A stretch of DNA of 17,326 nt. Origin: JBHWPB01 sp043424675. Its GTDB lineage: Bacteria; Bacillota; Bacilli; Lactobacillales; Carnobacteriaceae_A. Below are positions 6,788-12,351 of this stretch, piece after piece; positions within the stretch are counted from its first letter, which is position 1; each line of letters begins with the position of its first letter. Both the position numbers and the translations under genes were made by a program. The notes under the pieces are model-generated. The model was not told the DNA's origin, made no database searches, and saw only the letters and a program-made list of their open reading frames with translations. The stretch lies in NCBI GenBank assembly GCA_043424675.1, contig JBHWPB010000023.1, forward strand, positions 1 to 17,326. The letters run 5' to 3'.

Positions 6788-7963
6788 ATGGAAAAATACG
6801 GCAGTTATAGAGGAACCTGGGCAGAAATCAACTTAGACCATTTCAAACACAATATTGATACACTTAAAGAAGCTATCGGGGAAGACACACTGTTTTGTGC
6901 GGTTATTAAAGCAGATGCTTATGGGCATGGTGCTGTCCGCATGGGTAAAGAAGCGGTTGAGAATGGAGCCGATTATCTCGCTGTCGCCCTCCTGGACGAA
7001 GCATTAGAACTACGGAGCGCAGGTATTGATGTTCCTATTTTAATTCTCGGCCCTACTTTCGGGCAAGAAGCCGTCGAAGAAGCAGTGAAAAACGATGTGA
7101 CCATGACGGTCTTCACCACAGCAGTAGCAGAAGAAGTAGGCCAAGCCTCAGAAAAGTTAAACAAACAGGCTAAAGTGCATCTGGCTGTAGATACAGGAAT
7201 GGGACGAATTGGGACTCGAACGAAAGAAGAAGCACTTGAAGTCGTCGAAGTTCTGCAACGAGGAAATGTTAAGTTAGAAGGAATGTTTACCCACTTCGCA
7301 GACGCTGAAACGGACGACGACTATACCAAAGAGCAATTTTCTCTTTACCAAGAAACTGTGGATTTCTTGAAAGAAAATAGTATCGAATTTGATATCTACC
7401 ATGTAGCAAACGGAGCTGCTGATCTCCAGTATCCTGAGATGCGATTAGATATGGTGCGTGAAGGCGTAAACATTTACGGACTCGCTCCAGATAATGCACT
7501 ATTTGATATTCTTCCTCTCAAACCCGTGATGACATTAAAAACAACTGTCTCACACGTCAAGACGATCCATGACGGCGACAGCGTCAGTTACGGCAGATTG
7601 TATAAAGCTAAAGGCGACCGTACAATCGCTTCTGTGACGATAGGTTATGCTGACGGTATCCCGCGTGCTCTCACTAACCAGACTGCCTTTGCTATCCATG
7701 GTCAGCAGGTGCCGATCGCAGGCCGTGTAGCGATGGATCAGCTCATGCTTGATGTGACTGATATAGACAAGGTACAAGTCGGAGACGAAGTTATTATCTT
7801 CGGAGATGGTTCTGAAGGGGAGCTACGAGCTCATGAGATCGGTGCTAAAGTTGATATGATCGAACGCAACTTATGGACTATTGTGACCCGCCGCGTGCCG
7901 CGCATCTACTATAAAAGCGGTAAAAGAATTGAAACGCTCAACCGTTTACTCGATGTGCAATGA
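6788..7963 (+). CDS. alr: Alanine racemase, copy 1
   Basis: This 391-residue PLP enzyme interconverts L- and D-alanine for cell-wall precursors. An N-terminal TIM barrel carries the PLP lysine K41 in VIKADAYGHG. The C-terminal beta domain follows, with catalytic tyrosine Y268 in SVSYGR and the TIGYADG and AMDQ motifs. R140 (TGMGRIG) and R224 (DMVREG) are in place. By alignment with Geobacillus Alr, the carbamylated K129 is alanine (A133), and the Y354 position appears to be arginine (R360). The ATG at 6788 follows GGAGGAG; an in-frame TTG five codons earlier overlaps that ribosome site and is not used here. The gene probably forms its own unit with a cre-like leader site and a strong terminator. 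The second racemase at 8985 shares roughly half its residues by eye. Confidence 0.93.
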   Translation: MEKYGSYRGTWAEINLDHFKHNIDTLKEAIGEDTLFCAVIKADAYGHGAVRMGKEAVENGADYLAVALLDEALELRSAGIDVPILILGPTFGQEAVEEAVKNDVTMTVFTTAVAEEVGQASEKLNKQAKVHLAVDTGMGRIGTRTKEEALEVVEVLQRGNVKLEGMFTHFADAETDDDYTKEQFSLYQETVDFLKENSIEFDIYHVANGAADLQYPEMRLDMVREGVNIYGLAPDNALFDILPLKPVMTLKTTVSHVKTIHDGDSVSYGRLYKAKGDRTIASVTIGYADGIPRALTNQTAFAIHGQQVPIAGRVAMDQLMLDVTDIDKVQVGDEVIIFGDGSEGELRAHEIGAKVDMIERNLWTIVTRRVPRIYYKSGKRIETLNRLLDVQ

Positions 7964-7988
7964 GCTTTTTTCTAGAATTTCCTAATAA

Positions 7989-8040
7989 AACAACCCCCTA
8001 TTCTCGGATTAGACACTCCGAGATCTGGAGGTTGTTTTTT
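7989..8040. terminator. Bidirectional terminator between alr and the SDR gene
   Basis: Outer arms AACAACC/GGTTGTT and inner arms TCTCGGA/TCCGAGA form an interrupted stem of 20-base arms (7989-8008 and 8017-8036). A T-run follows on the plus strand (8035-8040), and TTTTATT follows on the minus strand. It ends both convergent transcripts. Confidence 0.88.
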
Positions 8041-8049
8041 CGTTATCTT

Positions 8050-8808
8050 TTATTTTACTGACGACCAGCCGCCATCTACTGGAAGAGCCACTCCCGTCAC
8101 ATAGGAAGCTTCTTGAGAAGCGAGGAAGATAGCTGCTGCATTTAGCTCTTCTGGGTTGCCATAACGTTTTAACGGAACGACCTGATCCATATAGACTTGA
8201 AATTCATCAGAATTGAGTGTCTGAGTAGTCAGTTCTGTTTCAAAGTAACCTGGACAGATCGCATTAACTGTGATCCCAGCTGGTGCTAATTCTCCTGCTG
8301 CAGCACGAGTAAAATTGATAACCCCAGCTTTTGAAGCATGATATGCCGATTCATTTTGATTAGTTCCCAGAAGACCGTACACAGAGGAAATGTTGATGAT
8401 TCTTCCATATCCAACGTCTTTCATGGGTTTCGCATAAGCACGAGTCATTTTAAATACAGAGGTTAAATCGATTTGGAGAGTGAAATCCCAAGCTTCATTG
8501 GTTAACTCTGTCACAGGCCCACCTTGTGAAGCCCCTGCACAGTTAATCAAAACATCAACTTTTCCATATTTCGAGAGTATCTCTTTCAGAGAAGCATCGA
8601 TTGAAGCATCGTCGCACACGTCCAAACGGATAGCATGAGCTTTTCCACCCGTACCTTCTATCTCTGTGACAAGTTCTTCTAACCGTTCTAACCGCCTTGC
8701 CATGGCAATAACAATAGCTCCCTTACCAGCAAATGCTTGAGCCATCTGTCTGCCCAAACCGCTCGATGCACCTGTAATTGCGACTACTTGCTCTGCATAA
8801 TTGAATAT
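8050..8808 (-). CDS. Short-chain dehydrogenase/reductase with apparent ATA start
   Basis: This 252-residue classical SDR is of the FabG/gluconate 5-dehydrogenase-like group. The nucleotide motif TGASSGLG is at 12-19 and NCAG at 89-92. The catalytic S142, Y156 and K160 are present (YxxxK), and a PVDGG motif lies near the C terminus. The Rossmann motif lies upstream of every usable ATG, GTG or TTG in the frame: the first is TTG at 8757, which would remove the glycine motif. The codon correctly spaced (eight bases) from the AGGAGG site is ATA at 8806-8808, followed by FNYAEQVVAITGASSG, which resembles family N termini beginning MFNY. This is either a rare ATA start, a recent start-codon mutation that lowers or abolishes expression, or a sequencing error. 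The substrate is unknown. The promoter and ribosome site are intact. Confidence 0.8.
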   Translation of the reverse strand: MFNYAEQVVAITGASSGLGRQMAQAFAGKGAIVIAMARRLERLEELVTEIEGTGGKAHAIRLDVCDDASIDASLKEILSKYGKVDVLINCAGASQGGPVTELTNEAWDFTLQIDLTSVFKMTRAYAKPMKDVGYGRIINISSVYGLLGTNQNESAYHASKAGVINFTRAAAGELAPAGITVNAICPGYFETELTTQTLNSDEFQVYMDQVVPLKRYGNPEELNAAAIFLASQEASYVTGVALPVDGGWSSVK

Positions 8809-8846
8809 GGGTCTCGCCTCCTGTACGTATTGTGAATATATTATCT

Positions 8847-8874
8847 ATTATAAACTTTTCAAATAAAAAAACAA
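8847..8874 (-). promoter_or_regulatory. Promoter of the SDR gene
   Basis: On the minus strand, TTGTTT (8869-8874), 16 bases, then a consensus TATAAT (8847-8852). It lies about 40 bases before the presumed start at 8808. It is intact, so the altered start codon is not accompanied by promoter decay. Confidence 0.6.
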
Positions 8875-8899
8875 TCTATTGTGATAAAAATATCTTTGA

Positions 8900-8943
8900 T
8901 TAACAAATACAAGCTAGATTTTAACAAATAAAAAGCTTATACT
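8900..8943 (+). promoter_or_regulatory. alr copy 2 promoter with 21-bp-spaced direct repeats
   Basis: TTAACAAATACAAGCT (8900-8915) and TTAACAAATAAAAAGCT (8921-8937) are near-identical direct repeats starting 21 bases apart, two helical turns. The second abuts the -10 box TATACT (8938-8943) and exactly fills the 17-base spacer. The -35 position between the repeats (8915-8920) is poor. This layout looks like paired regulator sites. Confidence 0.5.
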
Positions 8944-8984
8944 TCAGGTATGCACGCATTTAATTCTATTGAAGGAGGAACCAC

Positions 8985-10112
8985 GTGTCACGATATTTCA
9001 GAAAAACATGGGCCAAAATTAATCTGGATCATTATAGACATAATATACGGCAAATCAAATCCGACATCGGACCAGAAACAAAACTATGCAGCGTTTTAAA
9101 AGCAGATGCCTACGGCCATGGAGCGATCGAGCTCGGCAAGGTTGCTGAAGAAGAAGATGTCGATTATCTAGCCGTCGCTCTTTTAGAAGAAGCTATCACC
9201 TTGCGCGAAAATAATATTACTCTCCCCATTCTTATTTTGGGTACCCTTCTTAGCGAAGAAGAAATTTTTGAAGCGGCTGACCGTGATTTAGCCCTGACTT
9301 TATACACCGAAGAACAAGCTCGACAAGTGCTCACAGTTTCTAAAAAGACAGAGAAATTTATTCGAGTACACCTCAATGTTGAAACAGGGATGAACCGTGA
9401 TGGAGTACAGGCCAAAGAAGAAGCCTTAGAGTTAGTGCGGCTTCTAGACCAGCCTGGCATTGAAGTAGAAGGTATTTATTCTCACTTTTCAGATGCTGAA
9501 GATAGTCTTGAGTTCACTAAAATACAGTTCTATCGCTTAGTAGAGACGATTGATTTTTTAGCAGATCACGGCTACACTTTTGAGCTCAGTCATATAGCTA
9601 ACAGCTCTGCCAGCTCGCAATACCCTGAAACACGACTCGACATGGTGCGGATCGGAATCGAGCTCCTAGGCGTGCCTTCTAGCCGAGAAGTCCGTGATAA
9701 ATATAATCTGAAACCTGTAATGACTTTAAAATCGACTATTGTCCATATCAAAAAAATCCAGGCGGGAGAAACTGTCAGTTACGGGCGTACTTATCGTGCA
9801 AATGAAGAGCGAAAGATTGCGACGGTCGCCATTGGTTATGCGGATGGTTTACCACGAAGCCTGTCTAACCAAACCTTGTTTACTGTCAAAGGCCGCCCTG
9901 TCCAGACAACTGGGAAAATCGCTATGGATCAGTTCATGATTGATGTGACAGAGATAGAGGATGTCAAAATAGGAGATGAAGTGGTAATCTTTGGAGATAC
10001 AGCAAAAGGAGAGCCGGATGCTCTTGAGATAGGCGAAGCCGCCGGTACCATTGAATGCGAAATATGGACCCATCTCAGCCCGAGGGTTCCGCGAATTTAT
10101 ACAAACAAATAA
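8985..10112 (+). CDS. alr: Alanine racemase, copy 2
   Basis: This 375-residue PLP-dependent racemase begins at GTG, with AAGGAGG six bases upstream. K39 in VLKADAYGHG binds PLP, and Y266 in TVSYGR is the second catalytic base. The AIGYADG and AMDQ motifs and R222 (DMVRIG) are present. It departs from the textbook enzyme in several places: the K129 position is N131, the following motif reads VETGMNRDG instead of VDTGMGRIG, the Y354 position reads as C358 (IECEI), and the YGL motif after the VR is LGV. These changes may alter substrate range or rate, so a different amino-acid racemase activity is possible. All residues essential for two-base racemisation are kept. A terminator follows directly. 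It is separated from copy 1 by the divergent SDR gene and has its own promoter with tandem repeats. Confidence 0.9.
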   Translation: MSRYFRKTWAKINLDHYRHNIRQIKSDIGPETKLCSVLKADAYGHGAIELGKVAEEEDVDYLAVALLEEAITLRENNITLPILILGTLLSEEEIFEAADRDLALTLYTEEQARQVLTVSKKTEKFIRVHLNVETGMNRDGVQAKEEALELVRLLDQPGIEVEGIYSHFSDAEDSLEFTKIQFYRLVETIDFLADHGYTFELSHIANSSASSQYPETRLDMVRIGIELLGVPSSREVRDKYNLKPVMTLKSTIVHIKKIQAGETVSYGRTYRANEERKIATVAIGYADGLPRSLSNQTLFTVKGRPVQTTGKIAMDQFMIDVTEIEDVKIGDEVVIFGDTAKGEPDALEIGEAAGTIECEIWTHLSPRVPRIYTNK

Positions 10113-10126
10113 TTATCTTTAGTTCT

Positions 10127-10160
10127 AAACATCACAAGCCAGGTGATGTTTATTTTTCTT
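10127..10160 (+). terminator. Terminator after alr copy 2
   Basis: A perfect 9-bp stem (AAACATCAC, 10127-10135, with GTGATGTTT, 10143-10151) closes a 7-base loop and is followed by ATTTTTCTTT. Confidence 0.88.
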
Positions 10161-10302
10161 TGAAAAAATCAGTCAAAGCGTGACTCACGAGATATTCATA
10201 ACTTTTTATCACATCTTCAACCTCGTAGTCTTCCCCACTATCCTCACACCAGCTTGTGATTTAGTTCTGATAAGTATATTGTGGCTCACCTCGTCTTCTC
10301 AA
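10150..10302 (-). pseudogene. Possible decayed small gene
   Basis: One minus-strand frame reads protein-like from TTG at 10302 to a TAA at 10150, with a single internal TAA at 10261-10263. After that stop the peptide includes EDSGEDYEVEDVI and YLVSHALTDFF. The open frame extends further upstream toward the hairpin at 10334. No ribosome site is evident and I do not recognise the family. It overlaps the tail of the alr terminator. It may be a remnant interrupted by a nonsense mutation, or a chance open frame. The rest of the 10113-10404 gap holds only the two terminators. Confidence 0.3.
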
Positions 10303-10320
10303 GCATTCTATAACCTTATC

Positions 10321-10373
10321 AAAACAAAAATATTCCCTCCAAAATAGTTTTTTTAGTATCTACTTTGGAGGGA
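10321..10373 (-). terminator. Terminator after the small membrane protein gene (hairpin A)
   Basis: Arms TCCCTCCAAA (10334-10343) and TTTGGAGGGA (10364-10373) form a 10-bp perfect stem that can extend by three pairs past one mismatch. On the minus strand it is followed by ATATTTTTGTTTT. It resembles the hairpin at 10893-10936 in loop and arm sequence. Confidence 0.75.
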
Positions 10374-10404
10374 GCGTATCACAGACGGCTTTCACTTCAT
10401 ATTT

Positions 10405-10758
10405 TTAAATTAGAGTCATTATCAAAACAATAGCGCCAAGAATAATCGCAACCCAGTTTAGAGTTTTTTGTGGAGAGAACAATCCGATAATACCTAAGAC
10501 CACTGCAACAACTCCCAGCCATACTGGCTGCCAGAAGAAGCCTACGATTCCCAGTATTATTCCAATCAAGCCCAGCCAGAACCCTGCTGTAGAACTTAAT
10601 GCAGTCTCTTCTTCATATGCTTCAGTCGCTCGATTGCGAGCATCCTGTGGGCCTTCAGGTATGTGCGATCCTTCAGGGGTACGTGGCTCCTCAGGTGATC
10701 GAGTGGATTCTGGTCTCCTGTCCTGTTCTGTTCTTCGATTGTTATCATAGTGTGACAT
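10405..10758 (-). CDS. Small membrane protein with acidic/proline N-terminal tail
   Basis: This 117-residue protein is of unknown function. Residues 1-55 are hydrophilic and carry repeated Pro-Glu steps (RPES, SPEE, TPEG, IPEG) about six to ten residues apart. The remainder is three closely packed hydrophobic segments, about 58-76, 79-95 and 101-117, with the C terminus inside the last one. Glycine-rich helices (GLIGIILGIVGFF, GVVAVVLGIIGLF) recall small DUF4190-like membrane proteins, but I cannot assign a family firmly. The ATG has an AAAGGAG site nine bases upstream, and the gene has its own terminator. No partner gene adjoins it: the next features are an IS remnant and a lipoprotein gene. 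No clear promoter was found. Confidence 0.75.
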   Translation of the reverse strand: MSHYDNNRRTEQDRRPESTRSPEEPRTPEGSHIPEGPQDARNRATEAYEEETALSSTAGFWLGLIGIILGIVGFFWQPVWLGVVAVVLGIIGLFSPQKTLNWVAIILGAIVLIMTLI

Positions 10759-10892
10759 TCTATCTTTCTCCTTTCAAATTCCAATGAGTTTTATAGTTTG
10801 TCAATCAAGGGGTATTCTTCTTTTTTCATTGTATAGAAGTTGGAAGGTCAGAACCATAAATATGAATTTCTTTCGGTTATTTTCAATATAAA

Positions 10893-10936
10893 AACTCCTC
10901 TCAAAATAATTTTCAATAGCTACCTTGAAAGGAGTT
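10893..10936. repeat. Terminator-like hairpin repeat (hairpin B)
   Basis: Arms AACTCCT (10893-10899) and AGGAGTT (10930-10936), extended by TCAA/TTGA past one mismatch. The inner sequence shares CAAAATA, then a T-run, then CTAC with hairpin A, in the same order and nearly the same spacing (18 versus 20 bases). No gene ends here on either strand, so it looks like a dispersed repeat or an orphan terminator rather than a functional gene end. Confidence 0.5.
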
Positions 10937-10954
10937 ATATATTTTATAAAGGAT

Positions 10955-11148
10955 ATCCGTGAGAAAACCTTCGTCAAAGTCGACCCCAGATATACCTCAC
11001 AAGATTGTTCCACGTGTCATGAAAGAACGGACCCTAAGGGGGATCTCGCTATTCGGGAGTGCGGTGTTCTAACTGCCAAACGAGTCACGACCGTGATATT
11101 AACGCCGCACAAAATATTCTAGATAAAGGACTTCAATTAGTGAGTTAA
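10955..11148 (+). pseudogene. tnpB: tnpB C-terminal fragment, frameshifted
   Basis: TnpB is the RNA-guided nuclease of IS200/IS605 elements. The first part reads KTFVKVDPRYTSQDCSTC, the conserved VDPRYTSQ box and first CxxC of the zinc ribbon. The second part, in another frame from 11062, reads CSNC then SHDRDINAAQNIL, which is the second CxxC and the final RuvC motif with its aspartate. It ends at TAA 11146-11148. One base is missing near 11060-11062, where the expected tryptophan codon TGG has become TG. The N-terminal and central domains, including most of RuvC, are gone. It is certainly inactive as a nuclease. Confidence 0.85.
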
Positions 11149-11293
11149 ACTCATCGTCATACTGGCCCGGGACGGGCCTTAGTCACACAGACATATAAGA
11201 CGACCTGGCGGTTACCCACCCTTTAGGGATGGATACCGTCCCGTCGCAATGTTGTTCCTAGAAACCACCGAACTTATTCGGAGTGTAGTTCAT
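11110..11293 (+). ncRNA. Omega-RNA-like scaffold at the tnpB 3' end
   Basis: In this family the guide (omega/re) RNA comes from the tnpB 3' end and right end, with the guide drawn from flanking DNA. Here a GGCCC/GGGCC stem (11164-11178) is followed by a larger stem. That stem has outer GACG 11199-11202 with CGTC 11242-11245, inner CGGT 11209-11212 with ACCG 11235-11238, and a CCC-TTTA-GGG tip. A final hairpin, CACCGAA/TTCGG-GTG, spans 11266-11285. The structure looks preserved although the protein is not. Whether it is transcribed is unknown. Confidence 0.45.
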
Positions 11294-11469
11294 TTATTTT
11301 TCTCTTATCTACACGTATATTATAAGAGAGGGCCCTCAGAAAATACATATCCAAAAACATAGTTTTGATAAGATCTGCGAACACTTACGCTCACGTGCTT
11401 ATCTTTAAATACAGACTAATCAATTTGTAGCTCAAAAGGACTTGCTTTCTCCTTTTTAGATAATATTTA
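11294..11469. other. Right flank of the IS remnant, no gene recognised
   Basis: No convincing gene. TCTCTTAT and ATAAGAGA form an 8-bp inverted repeat shortly after the element end, followed by GGGCCC. A minus-strand stretch reads open for about 30 codons after an in-frame stop, but has no start or ribosome site. Any guide segment of the omega-RNA-like scaffold would be the first bases of this flank. Confidence 0.4.
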
Positions 11470-11513
11470 AAATAAAAAACTCTCCAAAGACATGATTTAC
11501 ATGCTCTGAAGAG
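11470..11513 (-). terminator. Terminator after the PepSY lipoprotein gene
   Basis: On the minus strand, CTCT, CAGAG and CATG pair in order with CATG, CTTTG and AGAG around a short loop, followed by TTTTTTATTTT. It lies about 25 bases past the stop at 11539. Confidence 0.75.
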
Positions 11514-11538
11514 CTTCTTTACAACTTTTATTTAATTT

Positions 11539-12249
11539 TTAATTGTCTACTTCTAAAATCGTTCCTTCATAAGCTTCAACATCCACTTCTACATCATCAT
11601 CTATCTCAATTTCATAGCGTGTTGTCCCATTGTCGACATCTAGTTCCCATGCCGTAACTGTTCCAGATCCTACTTCACTCAAGGCAATGTCCATCGCTTC
11701 GTGAGAGCTGATTAATCCTTCAAATTCGATAGACATGTCGTCTTCCAGGTCCGCTTCTCTCTCGCTAGAAATAATTTCTTCTGTCTCAGCATCTATCTCT
11801 AATTCATATTGGTTAGAAGAGTCAAAACCGTCAATTTCATATACATAACGGCCGTTCTCTCTCTCTAAACGAATCGATTCAATCAAGACATCTTGTCCGA
11901 ACTCATCCCTGAAGATTTGATCCGCTGCTTCCACATCTGTTGTGAAGGTCTGTGACTCTAAGCCTTGTCCTTCATTTGCTGTGGAATCATCAGGGTCTAC
12001 AGCAGTATCTGAAGTATCAGTCGTAGTCTCCTCTTCCGCTGCTGAATTATCCTCTGCTGTATCAGGATCTCCTAAACCATCATCTAAGTCGGATGTTTCA
12101 TTTGCTCCGCGGAGCTCTTCTGTCTCATCAGCAGGATCAACAACTGAACTATCTGACCCTTGATTCACAGGATCATTACCACAAGCAGATAATACTAAAA
12201 GTGATGTTAATGTTACTAAAGTCGTTTTCGCCCATTTTTTACTTAACAT
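11539..12249 (-). CDS. PepSY-domain lipoprotein
   Basis: This is a 236-residue secreted lipoprotein. A lipoprotein signal (positive KKWAK, hydrophobic stretch, lipobox LSAC) makes C23 the lipidated residue, so the protein should sit on the outer face of the membrane. Residues 24-98 form a very acidic, Ser/Thr-rich linker. Two PepSY domains follow, about 103-163 and 176-235, each with the alternating YEI/YELEID strand pattern. PepSY domains are linked to inhibition or regulation of peptidases in the envelope; the role here is inference. The ATG has a GGAGAGG site about six bases upstream. The gene lies immediately downstream of pepF (about 100 bases), with only a hairpin lacking a T-run between, so cotranscription is possible. 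It has its own terminator. Confidence 0.88.
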   Translation of the reverse strand: MLSKKWAKTTLVTLTSLLVLSACGNDPVNQGSDSSVVDPADETEELRGANETSDLDDGLGDPDTAEDNSAAEEETTTDTSDTAVDPDDSTANEGQGLESQTFTTDVEAADQIFRDEFGQDVLIESIRLERENGRYVYEIDGFDSSNQYELEIDAETEEIISSEREADLEDDMSIEFEGLISSHEAMDIALSEVGSGTVTAWELDVDNGTTRYEIEIDDDVEVDVEAYEGTILEVDN

Positions 12250-12328
12250 CTTATCCTCTCCTTCTTTTCTTTATATTCTTTATTATATCATTAATAGACA
12301 TAGAGAATCTTTTTATACGTCTTTTGGT

Positions 12329-12350
12329 AAGACTTTTTTGCGGAAGTCTT
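12329..12350. repeat. Hairpin right after the pepF stop codon
   Basis: AAGACTT (12329-12335) and AAGTCTT (12344-12350) form a 7-bp perfect stem with an 8-base loop, one base from the pepF stop. No T-run follows on the minus strand, so it is not a standard terminator. It could slow decay or allow partial readthrough into the lipoprotein gene. Confidence 0.4.
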
Positions 12351-12351
12351 G

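Larger units (their letters stand above)
10955..11293 (+). mobile_element. Right-end remnant of an IS200/IS605 (IS1341-type) element
   Basis: This segment joins the last 65 or so codons of a tnpB gene to a structured right end that finishes with a hairpin and GTAGTTCAT. The transposase tnpA, most of tnpB and any recognisable left end are absent, so the element cannot move by itself. The left boundary is approximate; the sequence before about 10955 does not read as TnpB. The remainder of the 10759-11538 gap contains hairpin B, the right flank (11294-11469) and a terminator. Confidence 0.75.

Noticed and set aside
10925..11122. A complete 65-residue small protein
   Set aside because: The sequence is the TnpB zinc-ribbon region running past a frameshift; the true continuation is in another frame and the first residues are unrelated sequence.
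11300..11469. Minus-strand open stretch in the IS flank as a transposase remnant
   Set aside because: About 30 codons without a start or any motif I recognise; chance cannot be excluded.
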